Below, in pieces: positions 8,325 to 16,945 of a stretch of DNA of 64,000 bases. The stretch covers positions 124,001-188,000 of the forward strand of contig NZ_JAMJWE010000005.1 of assembly GCF_023554105.1 (NCBI RefSeq). Direction: 5' to 3'. Within the stretch, counting starts at the first letter, position 1, and each line of letters opens with the position of its first letter. Origin of the DNA: Brucella sp. 21LCYQ03. Its GTDB lineage: Bacteria; Pseudomonadota; Alphaproteobacteria; Rhizobiales; Rhizobiaceae. The translations under genes were made by a program, and so were the position numbers. The notes below the pieces were generated by a model, which saw nothing but the letters and a program-made list of their open reading frames with translations, was not told the origin of the DNA and did no database searches.

Positions 8325-9035
8325 ATGGAAACATATTGGCATTTGCTCTCATGGGGGAGTGAGGGCTGGGGCGACGAGTTCTTTTATGGACTGATAATGA
8401 CATTGCAGGTTTCTGCGGTGGCATTTGCAATTTCTTTTCTATTCGGCCTTACGGGCGCCGCAGGCAAGCTATCCCGTGCTAAATTCCCTAAACTGATTGC
8501 AGATCTCTATACGACCGTTGTTCGTTCCTTGCCGGAACTGCTTGTCATTCTGCTTTTGTATTTTTCTGTTGCTACAGGTGTCGAACGGCTCCTGAAAACA
8601 ACCGGACTAGTCGGCAATAACTTCCAGTTTAGCGCTTTCTGGGCTGCTGTGATCGCTCTGGCTTTTGTCAATGGTGCGTTCATGACGGAGGTATTGCGTG
8701 CAGCCTATCTCGCCATCCCTCGCGGGCAAATCGAGGCCGCACTTTCTATTGGAATGCGTCGACGCCAGATTTTTACGCGGGTGATTTTTCCGCAAATGAT
8801 GCGCCATGCTATTCCCGGAATTGGTAATCTCTGGCTATCCATCACTAAGGAAAGCGCCATTATCTCGGTGTTGGGCTCCTTTCATGAGTTGCTTTACACA
8901 GGCTATCGCGCCGCAGCATCGACAAAGCAATATGTCTTCTTCTATGGGCTGACCGCGTTTCTTTTTCTGCTGATTACGCTTGTATCGGTCATCATCATTG
9001 CGCGCTTTGAAAAGCGCCTTAACCGGGGGCATTGA
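8325..9035 (+). CDS. Amino-acid ABC transporter permease (HisM/HisQ family), first subunit
   Basis: A 236-residue inner-membrane permease with about five transmembrane segments. The conserved cytoplasmic EAA loop is seen as RGQIEAALSIGMRRRQIFTRVIFPQ (about residues 129-153), the contact site for the ATPase. It lies 147 bases after the binding-protein gene and its end abuts the second permease gene, which indicates cotranslation. The sequence shows a family typical of polar amino-acid uptake and gives no direct substrate information. Confidence 0.92.
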   Translation: METYWHLLSWGSEGWGDEFFYGLIMTLQVSAVAFAISFLFGLTGAAGKLSRAKFPKLIADLYTTVVRSLPELLVILLLYFSVATGVERLLKTTGLVGNNFQFSAFWAAVIALAFVNGAFMTEVLRAAYLAIPRGQIEAALSIGMRRRQIFTRVIFPQMMRHAIPGIGNLWLSITKESAIISVLGSFHELLYTGYRAAASTKQYVFFYGLTAFLFLLITLVSVIIIARFEKRLNRGH

Positions 9036-9739
9036 TGATGGAGTCGATTACCAAAGTCATAGAATTTCTGCCGCCGCTGATTAAAGCATTACCACTGACA
9101 CTGCTTCTGACGGCAGTTGCGGGTGTTATCGGACTGGTATTGGGAACACTTGCCGCATTGGCAAGGCTTTCGAAAAACAAGCTTTTATCCACGCCTGCCT
9201 TCGTCTTTACATTTGCGTTTCGCGGCACCCCATTGCTGGTTCAACTTTACCTGATCTATTATGGCCTCGGTCAAATATTGCCAGGCACATGGGTTCGGCA
9301 CAGTTTTCTTTGGCCATATATGCGTGATGGATTGTGGTATGCGATCTTCGCATTGAGCCTTAATCAGGGCGCTTATAATGCAGAAGTTATTCGCGGTGCG
9401 ATCAAGTCTATCGCACGCGGGCAGATTGAGGCAGCGCTTTCTATTGGCATGAGCCCTTACAAGGTTCTGCGACGTATTACACTGCCACTTGCCTTCCGGC
9501 ATTGTATGCCGGTGCTGACCAGCGATCTTATTATCCTGCTTAAATCGACGTCTCTTGCCTCCACGATTACGATTATGGAGGTCATGGGAACAGCGCGCGC
9601 ACTTCAACGCAGCTCGTTGTTGATTTTTGAGCCGCTGATTGCCGCTGGCATCATCTATTTCACCGTCGTCTTTATCCTCACCCGGATTATGAATGGGGTT
9701 GAGCGACGTGTTAGCGGCCACAGTGCCGCTATGATCTGA
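9035..9739 (+). CDS. Amino-acid ABC transporter permease (HisM/HisQ family), second subunit
   Basis: Second inner-membrane permease, about 234 residues, with the EAA loop RGQIEAALSIGMSPYKVLRRITLPL, nearly identical in its first half to that of the first permease. It would form the heterodimeric channel of the importer. Start choice is between ATG codons at 9035 and 9038; GGGGGC at 9025-9030 can serve either, and the first overlaps the stop of the preceding gene by one base. Followed 22 bases later by the ATPase gene. Confidence 0.92.
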   Translation: MMESITKVIEFLPPLIKALPLTLLLTAVAGVIGLVLGTLAALARLSKNKLLSTPAFVFTFAFRGTPLLVQLYLIYYGLGQILPGTWVRHSFLWPYMRDGLWYAIFALSLNQGAYNAEVIRGAIKSIARGQIEAALSIGMSPYKVLRRITLPLAFRHCMPVLTSDLIILLKSTSLASTITIMEVMGTARALQRSSLLIFEPLIAAGIIYFTVVFILTRIMNGVERRVSGHSAAMI

Positions 9740-9761
9740 CCCGTTTCAGGAGTGATTTCCC

Positions 9762-10526
9762 ATGACTTCCATGGCTCTCGCCGTCGAGAATATTCACAAA
9801 AGCTTTTCTGGTGTTGAGGTTCTGAAGGGTATCTCATTTGAAGCGCGTAAAGGTGATGTCATTTCTCTTATAGGCAGCAGTGGCTCCGGTAAGAGCACAT
9901 TACTGCGCTGCATCAACTATCTTGAAACTCCAGATCAGGGTTCAATTTCTGTCGCTGGAGAAATCATCAGGACAAAGACAGATAAGTCCGGAAAGTCACA
10001 TGCTGCTGACCCACGGCAGCTTGAACATATCCGCACGCGTCTTGGTATGGTGTTTCAGAGCTTCAATCTTTGGTCGCATCGCACTATTCTTGAAAACATT
10101 ATCGAGGGTCCGGTTCATGTGCTTGGCATGTCAAAAGCCGAGGCGATCGCGGATGCGGAAGTCTTGATGGACAAAGTGGGTATAACGCCGAAGCGTGACC
10201 AATACCCCACCCAGCTTTCAGGCGGGCAGCAGCAGCGCGCAGCCATTGCGCGTGCGCTTGCGATGAAGCCAGAGGTTATGCTCTTTGATGAGCCGACATC
10301 AGCGCTTGACCCTGAACTTGTAACCGAGGTGCTTCAGGTTATTAAGAAACTCGCGGAAGAGGGGCGTACCATGGTGATGGTGACCCATGAAATGGCGCTC
10401 GCACGTGAGATTTCGAGCGAGGTTATTTTTCTGCACAAAGGATTGGTAGAGGAGCGCGGTTCGCCTGATATTGTTATGTGTGATCCGAAGTCCGCACGTC
10501 TGCGCCAATTCCTGAAGATGGATTAA
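9762..10526 (+). CDS. Amino-acid ABC transporter ATP-binding protein
   Basis: A 254-residue nucleotide-binding subunit of the HisP/GlnQ class. Walker [10 protein letters not shown] (residues 38-46), Q-loop VFQSFNLW, signature LSGGQQQR, Walker [13 protein letters not shown] and the switch His in VTHEMAL are all intact. CAGGAG lies before the ATG. It energises the two permeases encoded immediately upstream and is followed 10 bases later by the M20 hydrolase gene, so all five genes form one transcript. Confidence 0.95.
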   Translation: MTSMALAVENIHKSFSGVEVLKGISFEARKGDVISLIGSSGSGKSTLLRCINYLETPDQGSISVAGEIIRTKTDKSGKSHAADPRQLEHIRTRLGMVFQSFNLWSHRTILENIIEGPVHVLGMSKAEAIADAEVLMDKVGITPKRDQYPTQLSGGQQQRAAIARALAMKPEVMLFDEPTSALDPELVTEVLQVIKKLAEEGRTMVMVTHEMALAREISSEVIFLHKGLVEERGSPDIVMCDPKSARLRQFLKMD

Positions 10527-10536
10527 GGGGAACGTC

Positions 10537-11691
10537 ATGACCGATCAAAAAATTTCTGGTTTTCTTGACGAATTGACCTCTATTCGCCAGCATCTGCACA
10601 GCATTCCGGAACTTGGCCTTGAAGAGCTGAAAACATCGGATTTTATTGCATCAAAACTCGAGGAATGGGGTTTTGAAGTTTCGCGCGGCCTAGCAAAGAC
10701 TGGTATCGTTGCCAGTTTGCGTAAGGGGAACTCTAACCGTGCCATTGGTTTTCGTGCGGACTTTGATGCGCTTCCAATTCTGGAAGAAACGGGCTTGCCT
10801 TATGCGAGCATAAATCCCGGTAATATGCATGCCTGTGGTCATGATGGTCATACGGCAATGCTGCTTGGTGCGGCGTGGTCACTGGCGAATGATTCCGATC
10901 TTTCGGGTACAGTGCATTTCATTTTTCAGCCCGCAGAAGAGAATTTCGGCGGCGCCCAGATCATGATCGAGGAGGGGCTTTTCGAGCGTTTTCCCTGCGA
11001 TCAGATTTTTGCGATGCACAACTGGCCCGGCATGAAGGCTGGAAGCTTCGCTTCAAAGTCTGGTCCCGTGGCTGCTTCGATAGATGCGCTGACACTTACC
11101 ATTAGGGGAAGTGGTGGACATGGTGCAGAGCCGGAAAAGACGATTGATCCGATCGTTGTTGGTTCAAGCTTCGTTATGGCATTGCAGACGATTGTGTCAC
11201 GCAATATCTCGCCGCATCAGGCAAGTGTCGTGACAGTAGGGGCATTTAACTCAGGGTCCGTGTGCAATGTTATCCCGGATACTGCAAAGCTCGAAATTTC
11301 TATGCGCGCGACGGATCCTGTGGTTCGAAAGATGTTGCGCGATAAGATTGAGATGCTTGCAACGATGCAGGCTGAAAGCTTTGGTGCTCAGGTTTCGTTC
11401 GAATGGCTAACGGGATATCCAGCGACCATTAATGATGAGGCGGCGGTAGAACAGGTCAAAGCAACGGTTTCCCGAAGCTTTGGCGAAGAAGCCTATTCGG
11501 AAATGGAAAAGCCGCTGATGGGCAGCGAGGATTTTTCATTCATGCTTGAAAAAGTGCCGGGTGCTTATGTGTTGATCGGTAATGGAGACAGTTCAGGACT
11601 GCACACATCAACCTATAATTTCAACGACGATATCCTGGAAAATGGTGTCCGGCTGTTTTGCCAATTGGCAAAGGACTGCTTGCAAAAATAA
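10537..11691 (+). CDS. M20-family amidohydrolase (hippurate hydrolase/aminoacylase type)
   Basis: A 384-residue cytoplasmic metallopeptidase of the M20D group, which cleaves N-acyl or N-carbamoyl amino acids. Metal ligands and catalytic segments are visible: HACGHDGHTAM, the PAEEN glutamate pair, the dimerisation-domain motif GSGGHGAEPEKTIDP and the terminal histidine segment GLHTSTYNFNDD with MGSEDFSF before it. It is translationally close to the ATPase (AAGGGG upstream of ATG) and would process the amino-acid conjugate brought in by the transporter. The conjugate is unknown: acyl-amino acids, hippurate-like compounds and N-acetylcitrulline are all possible. Confidence 0.9.
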   Translation: MTDQKISGFLDELTSIRQHLHSIPELGLEELKTSDFIASKLEEWGFEVSRGLAKTGIVASLRKGNSNRAIGFRADFDALPILEETGLPYASINPGNMHACGHDGHTAMLLGAAWSLANDSDLSGTVHFIFQPAEENFGGAQIMIEEGLFERFPCDQIFAMHNWPGMKAGSFASKSGPVAASIDALTLTIRGSGGHGAEPEKTIDPIVVGSSFVMALQTIVSRNISPHQASVVTVGAFNSGSVCNVIPDTAKLEISMRATDPVVRKMLRDKIEMLATMQAESFGAQVSFEWLTGYPATINDEAAVEQVKATVSRSFGEEAYSEMEKPLMGSEDFSFMLEKVPGAYVLIGNGDSSGLHTSTYNFNDDILENGVRLFCQLAKDCLQK

Positions 11692-11736
11692 AGTTAATCA
11701 TCGAAAGGCGGCGTACTTGAATCACAATCGACGCCT

Positions 11737-12108
11737 TTATCGCAATGGCTTCTTAAGAAGCAGCGAGCCATCCGGTTGCGGTGCAGTAATCCTCATGACG
11801 ATACGAATAGTTCTCGATTTGACGGAGGTTTGACTTGCACATTCTTGCAACGCCCGCTGAGCACTAATCGCAAACAGTTCACCGGCGCTTCGAAATGGTT
11901 GATATTAAATGGCTACAATTCTCGATAACTCGCCTTCAGCGTTGTAAGTCAATTCAAACGTTGCTGACGCGCTTTTTATGTCTTTATTTTCTGGTATTTC
12001 CCAGCACTTGGTCGCCATTTCAGTCACTACTTCCGCATCCGTAGCTGCATAAATAGTGGTGGGATAAAAAAATATCGTTGCAAGACCCAGTGCAAGTATC
12101 GTTTTCAT
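11737..12108 (-). pseudogene. Small secreted protein gene with TolA/TonB C-terminal-like domain, interrupted by an in-frame ochre stop
   Basis: From the ATG at 12108 the frame codes a signal peptide (cut after IYA) and 67 residues ending in ELSRIVAI, then TAA at 11905-11907. Past that stop the same frame stays open for 55 more codons to 11737 and reads like the missing half of the domain (SAQRALQECASQT, then RTIRIVMRI). The complete product would be about 123 residues and resemble the periplasmic TolA C-terminal-like domain. The simplest reading is a point mutation to TAA in a former sense codon. The short 67-residue product may still be made. No close functional assignment is possible. Confidence 0.6.
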
Positions 12109-12329
12109 TCTTCTCTCTTGATGGCTAGCGATCAGCTGTTATCGCATTGGCCATAAGGTAGTTATCCTGTGCTTTTCAAAAGCGCTAGCCTTAAAACCAC
12201 CATATGCCTGACAGCCAGCCAGTAGGCTTTAAACTAGTCTTACGAAGTCACGGGGCATCATATGTCGCATATATCCATTAACCGGTAAGAAAAAGCTAGT
12301 TCCCTTCCCGGAGATCGAATGCAACAAAA

Positions 12330-12416
12330 TCAGCGCCTTCTAAGAATAAGGAAGTAAATAAGAATTACAGCAACAAGGGGTACACCGAATAGCCACATAA
12401 CACCTGCAGTAAGCAT
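12330..12416 (-). CDS. 28-residue single-span membrane peptide
   Basis: A very short frame starting MLTAGVMWLFG at 12416, preceded by AGGAGATCAAA, a good Shine-Dalgarno with 7-base spacing. The peptide is almost entirely hydrophobic (one predicted membrane span) and ends in LRRR, the positive-inside signature that would keep the C-terminus in the cytoplasm. The ribosome-binding site, composition and clean stop argue for a real small membrane protein, but it cannot be assigned to a family. No neighbour in the same direction is close enough to suggest an operon. Confidence 0.55.
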   Translation of the reverse strand: MLTAGVMWLFGVPLVAVILIYFLILRRR

Positions 12417-12748
12417 TTTGATCTCCTATTGTATCAAATGGAAAACGAGATCAAGGCTGGTTTGTTCCGCGTTAGTTTGTCAGTTAGTGCAAGCATTCTG
12501 CAATTAGGGTCATAAAAAGAAACAAACATTCTGGGTGTGATTTTTATGGCCGGAGCAGAATCACAAATCTATGCACCCAAGACAAATTTATTCAGGATAT
12601 TTTGGTTCGAGAGCACGTCTGAGTTCGCGCGGTATGCAATGATTTTTTTCAAATGTTGAAAGCGCTATACCAGCAGCATTGAGAGAAATAATATTAAAGG
12701 ATAAAAGTGTTTTTAATTAATCAAACTCAATTACTTAAGTAAGAGAGC
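12417..12748. other. Non-coding AT-rich stretch downstream of tRNA-Asn
   Basis: About 330 bases between the small peptide gene and the tRNA gene. No frame with a ribosome-binding site, no repeat of the tRNA 3' end and no integrase remnant were seen. The promoter of the small peptide gene should lie in the lower part. Confidence 0.5.
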
Positions 12749-12823
12749 TGGCTCCCCGGGCCGGATTCGAACCAGCGACCAACCGGTTAACAGCCGGTTG
12801 CTCTACCACTGAGCTACCGGGGA
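12749..12823 (-). tRNA. tRNA-Asn (anticodon GTT)
   Basis: The minus strand folds into a standard cloverleaf: acceptor arm TCCCCGG with CCGGGGA, D arm with AGCTCAGTGGTAGAGC, anticodon loop CTGTTAA with GTT, T arm with GGTTCGAATCC, discriminator G and an encoded CCA at 12751-12749. Length is 75 nucleotides including CCA. Confidence 0.97.
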
Positions 12824-12990
12824 AGAGGTGCTCGTTGCGTCAGCGATCTGGCGTATAGCAGGAGGATTTCTGATTTGCAAAGCCCTATTTTCATTTTTTT
12901 CAATTTTTTGCTTTTTGCTCATGAAACCCTATATTTTCCGGCAGGTGGTTGGTTAGATATCCACAAATTGCAGTCTGTGAGAATGAATAA

Positions 12991-13254
12991 TTGGTAGAAG
13001 AATCTGAACCAAGTCAACAAAAGCGGACAATTCTGATTCTTGGAAAGCGAATCCCGGTGCCGCAATCAATTGCCATGCGCAGAACGCTGGGGTGCGCACT
13101 TGTATTGGGAGGGGCGCTTGGTTTTTTGCCCATCCTGGGCTTTTGGATGCTTCCGATTGGATTAGTCGTCCTGTCCAATGATTCACATCGGGTCAGACGC
13201 TGGCGTCGTCGGAGTGAAGTTCATATTCTGCGTAAATGGCGTAAGCGCCGTTAG
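12991..13254 (+). CDS. Small membrane protein of unknown function
   Basis: An 87-residue frame with TTG as first codon (a later ATG at 13075 would give about 59 residues). Residues about 33-58 form a hydrophobic hairpin (LVLGGALGFLPILGFWMLPIGLVVL) followed by a strongly basic tail rich in Arg and Trp. This build, a short glycine/proline-containing membrane hairpin with an Arg-rich end, recurs in small conserved hypothetical membrane proteins of alphaproteobacteria. No ribosome-binding site clearly decides the start. Function unknown. Confidence 0.6.
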   Translation: MVEESEPSQQKRTILILGKRIPVPQSIAMRRTLGCALVLGGALGFLPILGFWMLPIGLVVLSNDSHRVRRWRRRSEVHILRKWRKRR

Positions 13255-13429
13255 CTTTGCCCCTATCTTATTTGCAGCATGTTCAATTAATTAAATAAGC
13301 TTGGTAATCATTCCAGATACAAGTCGTTAAATCATGACATTGATTTTATTTAATATTTTGATGCGCATTTTATTCATACTCCGTTCATTGTCATCGCAAT
13401 AGGTTCATGCCAGAATAAAGGAGCGTTCA

Positions 13430-13780
13430 ATGTTTAAAAAAGCTGTACTCGCCGCTATTGCACTATCGTTTATTGGTGCTCCACTAGCTCAGGCTCAGAA
13501 TTATCATTCCACACGAAAGCCTGGTTATAATCACACCGAGCCTTCGCGTCCTTCGCACGGCAAGAATTTTCAGCGTCACGAACGGCGAGATCGTGATCAT
13601 AAGCGTTTCTCACGCGGAGAGCGTTATAATGACTGGCGTCGTCATCAAGAAGTTCGTGATTATAAGCGTTACGGCCTTCGCAAGCCTGGTCGTGGACAGC
13701 ATTGGGTGAAGGTCGATAACCAGTATTTGCTAATCACGGCGGCAACAGGCTTGATTGCAGGTATTCTGGCTGCTCGTTGA
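13430..13780 (+). CDS. RcnB-like small periplasmic protein
   Basis: A 116-residue protein with a cleavable signal peptide (MFKKAVLAAIALSFIGAPLAQA-Q). The mature part is very rich in His, Arg, Lys and Tyr, followed by the RcnB-type block YKRYGLRKPGRGQHWVKVDNQ, the repeated GL-PP/RGxxWVRxG pattern of that family, and a short hydrophobic C-terminus. RcnB of E. coli is a periplasmic protein involved in nickel/cobalt homeostasis; members in alphaproteobacteria are mostly of unknown function. AAAGGAG precedes the ATG. It stands alone, with no metal exporter nearby, so a metal role is only suggested. Confidence 0.8.
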   Translation: MFKKAVLAAIALSFIGAPLAQAQNYHSTRKPGYNHTEPSRPSHGKNFQRHERRDRDHKRFSRGERYNDWRRHQEVRDYKRYGLRKPGRGQHWVKVDNQYLLITAATGLIAGILAAR

Positions 13781-13919
13781 GCAACAAATTGTGGATGTCG
13801 TTGAGTGGTGCGGGTAGTTTCTATCCGCGCCATTCTACATTTTATTGAGCGACAGCAAAAATAGACGTATATCTGCAGACGTTGACACACAAAATTGCGT
13901 CTAAAGCGAAGAGGCTTGT

Positions 13920-14879
13920 ATGAGTGGCTTTTTGGCACTTCTTGATGACGTCGCTGCGATCGCGAAGATTGCAGCCGCGTCTGTCGATGATATAGCTGCA
14001 AATGCTGCAAAAGCTGGAACAAAGACAATTGGTGTGCTGATCGATGATGCGGCCGTTACACCCAAATATGTCGTCGGGATAACTGCCGCGCGGGAACTGC
14101 CTATGATCGGCAAGATCGCAATGGGCAGTCTCAAAAATAAGGCGTTGCTTATTCCAGCTCTATTAGCGCTGGACTATTTCTTACCCGTCGCGGTCACAGC
14201 ACTGCTGATGATCGGTGGCGCATATCTTTGTTTTGAAGGTGCGGAAAAAATTTGGCACAAGCTCTTTCCGAATGACGATCATCAAACCGATTCTTCCGAA
14301 CAGAGCAAGGATGCGACAGCGCTCGAAGAAAAACGCGTTGCTGGTGCGATTAAGACGGATTTGATCTTATCTGCCGAAATCATGACTTTAGCGCTTTCCA
14401 TGATTGAAACTAACTCTCTCTGGATCGAAATCGGAACTCTTGCGGTCGTTGGCATTATGATAACTGTTCTTGTCTACGGGGTTGTCGCTGTCATTGTGAA
14501 GCTCGATGATTTTGGTGTTTTGTTGGCGCGCCGTGGAAGGTTATCAGCAACGCGCGCATTGGGGCGTTGGACTGTCCGTTCAGTTCCAAAATTATTGCTG
14601 GGGCTAACGATTGTCGGAACAGCAGCAATGTTATGGGTCGGCGGCAACATCTTTATTCACGGTCTGCATGGGCTTGGTGTTCATCAGCCATTTGAATGGA
14701 TTGCGGAAAATGCGGCGAGCATTGCCGGTCAGGTAGCGACTAATCTTCATGCAGCCGTTGATTGGGCGGTTACAGCCTTGGCAGATGGTATATTTGGCTT
14801 CGTACTTGGTTCAATAATTGTGTTTCTCTTTACAAAGGTTGTGACTCCGCTTGTACATGCCGTCAAAGTGAAGGCCTGA
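13920..14879 (+). CDS. DUF808 (YedI-type) inner-membrane protein
   Basis: A 319-residue multi-pass membrane protein matching the DUF808/YedI family: N-terminal SGFLALLDDVAAIAKIAAASVDDIAANAAKAG, then KTIGVLIDDAAVTPKYV, later IKTDLILSAEIM and several long hydrophobic segments through to residue 310. Homologues are about 300 residues, so it is full length. The function of the family is not established. It ends 16 bases before the convergent LysR pseudogene; no partner gene is visible. Confidence 0.9.
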   Translation: MSGFLALLDDVAAIAKIAAASVDDIAANAAKAGTKTIGVLIDDAAVTPKYVVGITAARELPMIGKIAMGSLKNKALLIPALLALDYFLPVAVTALLMIGGAYLCFEGAEKIWHKLFPNDDHQTDSSEQSKDATALEEKRVAGAIKTDLILSAEIMTLALSMIETNSLWIEIGTLAVVGIMITVLVYGVVAVIVKLDDFGVLLARRGRLSATRALGRWTVRSVPKLLLGLTIVGTAAMLWVGGNIFIHGLHGLGVHQPFEWIAENAASIAGQVATNLHAAVDWAVTALADGIFGFVLGSIIVFLFTKVVTPLVHAVKVKA

Positions 14880-14894
14880 ACCTCATTCTCATTT

Positions 14895-15791
14895 CTACGA
14901 CATTGGTTGTGAACCAATTAGTTCGACGCATAATGCGCGAGCAGTTTCTGAAATGTCAGGATTAAAAACCAGCCAGTATCCTTTGTCGCTTTCTAAAACT
15001 GTATCGCAAGCGGGGACGAGCTGACCGCGTTGAATTGCTGTATCAATGAGTCCGGCCCAGCCCAGTGCTACTCCTTGTTCAGCAATTGCCGCTTCCAGCA
15101 CCAGATTATAGGTATTGAAGACCAGTCCGTGATTGCCATCACGGATATCTTCATTGATCTTGTTGAGCCATGTTTGCCATGTATGCTACCGATCACCCTG
15201 AAGCGTATCTAGGTGCAGCAATGCGGTTGTTCCGAGGCCTTTGCCCTTGGGGAAAGGTCCATTTTTTTCAAGAAATCCCGGCGAGCAAACGGGAGTAACA
15301 ACCTCTTGAATAAAGCGTGTGGCACCTTTCGGAAAATCATCACGGGAGCCGAACAAGATTGTAATGTCGGCCTCCCTCTGATCGAGCGGTTGCAACATGG
15401 ACGATGCTGTAATTCGTACATCGACTTCCGGATATTTGGGTCGGAACATTGCAACGCGCGGCATGAGCCAGAAGGCTGCGAAGCCGTAGTCGGTCGCGAT
15501 GCGTAGCCCGGGAGAGCGTTGCACGCGTCTGATCTGCTGTATTGCTTTACCAATTCCATCAAGGCCTTGTCGTACAGCGTTATAAAGGATGCGTCCCTCA
15601 GGCAAAATTTCCACGCCGCGTGCGCGCCGGGCAAAAAGTGTCACGCCAAGACGGTCTTCCATGCGTTTTATCTGATAACTCACGGCAGGTTGCGTCATAC
15701 CCAACTCACGCGCTGCAAGGGTTAGATTTTCCAATCGACCGACAGCTTCAAAAACGCCGAGACTACCAAGATCCCATACTGGAGAAACCAT
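14895..15791 (-). pseudogene. LysR-family regulator of choline-sulfate use, interrupted by an in-frame amber stop
   Basis: The frame from ATG 15791 (AAGGATT upstream) encodes an N-terminal LysR helix-turn-helix (NLTLAARELGMTQPAVSYQIKRME) and most of the effector domain, then meets TAG at 15188-15186 after LLHLDTLQGDR. The same frame continues without further stops to 14895 with a normal LysR C-terminus (HTWQTWLNKI, AAIAEQGVALGWAGLI). The stop sits where a Trp codon would suit the family context, so one TGG to TAG change explains it. Total would be about 298 residues, the usual LysR length. Its divergent position next to choX and betC matches the putative choline-sulfate-utilisation transcription factor family. 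Read-through, a suppressor or a base-call error remain possible. Confidence 0.8.
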
Positions 15792-15927
15792 AAACAATCC
15801 TTATGCCTTCAATAAAAAATGAATGTCTTTTCCCCTTTAACCAAAGATGTTTTTGTTAAAGCAAGAATGCAAGTCATAATTAAATTTGATTGTAAAATCA
15901 TTTCTCGAAGCCAGACAGGGGATAAAA

Positions 15928-16872
15928 ATGGGCACTATAAAATCGACTACACTGGCGCTGGTTCTGATCGCCGGTGCTACCACTGCGGCATCAGCCGCTG
16001 ATCCAGCAGCATGTGAAACGATCCGGCTTTCCGATCCAGGTTGGACAGACATCACCTCTACAAATTCTATTGCAAGCGTGTTGCTTGATGGCTTGGGCTA
16101 TAAGGCTGACGTTAAAACTATGTCGGTGCCGATTGGGTATGAAGCCCTGAAAACAGGTAATCTTGACGTTTTCCTCGGTAACTGGATGCCTGCGCAGCAG
16201 AAGTTCCGCGACGATCTGGATAGTGCGAAAGCTGCCGAAGTGCTGGTGAAAAATCTCACCGGTATTCGTTTTACGCTGGCCGTTCCAGATTATGTAGCTG
16301 CGGAAGGCGTTAAAGACTTCGCCGATCTGGCAAAACATGCTGATAAGTTCGGCAAAGAAATTTACGGCATAGAGCCGGGAGCGCCTGCTAACCAGAATAT
16401 AGAAAAGATCATTGGTGATCAGAAGTTCAAGCTTGATGGCTGGAACCTGGTGGAATCAAGCGAGCAGGCAATGCTTGCACAGGTTGATCGTAAGAATCGC
16501 GACAAGCAGTGGGTTGTGTTTCTCGCATGGGAGCCACATCCGATGAACAACAAGCTTAAAATCGAATATCTTTCGGGTGGTGATGCCTATTTCGGGGCGA
16601 ATTATGGAGCTGCCGAAGTTTACACGCTGGCTCGTACTGGTTGGTCTGGCGAGTGCCAGAATGCTGCGAAATTCTTTAAAAACCTGGTTTTCAACGTCGA
16701 TATTGAAAACGCTTTGATGGATAAAATCCTCAATGAAGGCACTGAAGGGTCTGCCGCTGCAACCGCGTGGCTTAAGGCAAATCCCGATCAGATTGACACA
16801 TGGCTTAATGGTGTAACGACTTTTAAGGGTGAGCCGGGGGCCGCCGCAGTTAAAGCTAAGCTTGGTCTCTGA
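15928..16872 (+). CDS. choX: Choline ABC transporter periplasmic binding protein ChoX-like
   Basis: A 314-residue OpuAC-type binding protein for quaternary amines. Signal peptide ends at ASA-ADPAA; the mature start CETIRLSDPGWTDITSTNS and the VFLGNWMP, AWEPHPMN and TLARTGWSGECQNA segments are typical of choline/betaine-binding proteins, with aromatic residues for the trimethylammonium cage. ATG 15928 follows AGGGG. It is divergent from the broken LysR gene and 73 bases upstream of betC. No permease or ATPase follows, so it must use a channel encoded elsewhere, either another choVW or the proVW pair at 53.9-56.1 kb (inference). Confidence 0.88.
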   Translation: MGTIKSTTLALVLIAGATTAASAADPAACETIRLSDPGWTDITSTNSIASVLLDGLGYKADVKTMSVPIGYEALKTGNLDVFLGNWMPAQQKFRDDLDSAKAAEVLVKNLTGIRFTLAVPDYVAAEGVKDFADLAKHADKFGKEIYGIEPGAPANQNIEKIIGDQKFKLDGWNLVESSEQAMLAQVDRKNRDKQWVVFLAWEPHPMNNKLKIEYLSGGDAYFGANYGAAEVYTLARTGWSGECQNAAKFFKNLVFNVDIENALMDKILNEGTEGSAAATAWLKANPDQIDTWLNGVTTFKGEPGAAAVKAKLGL

Positions 16873-16945
16873 GAGACTTCAATTTCATATTTGGTGGGCG
16901 TGTTTGCGCCCGCTTATTTGTGTCCAAAATACAATGGTTTTGTTG

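Noticed and set aside
11704-11738. Terminator of the M20 hydrolase operon
   Set aside because: AAAGGCG and CGCCTTT can pair, but the loop is over 20 bases and no T run follows; the region also belongs to the end of the interrupted small secreted protein gene.
12749-12823. tRNA-Asn as an integration site for a genomic island
   Set aside because: No integrase and no direct repeat of the tRNA 3' end was seen on either side; the neighbours look like ordinary chromosomal genes.
13261-13429. Small RNA in the gap before the RcnB-like gene
   Set aside because: No terminator-like hairpin or promoter of adequate quality; plain AT-rich promoter region.
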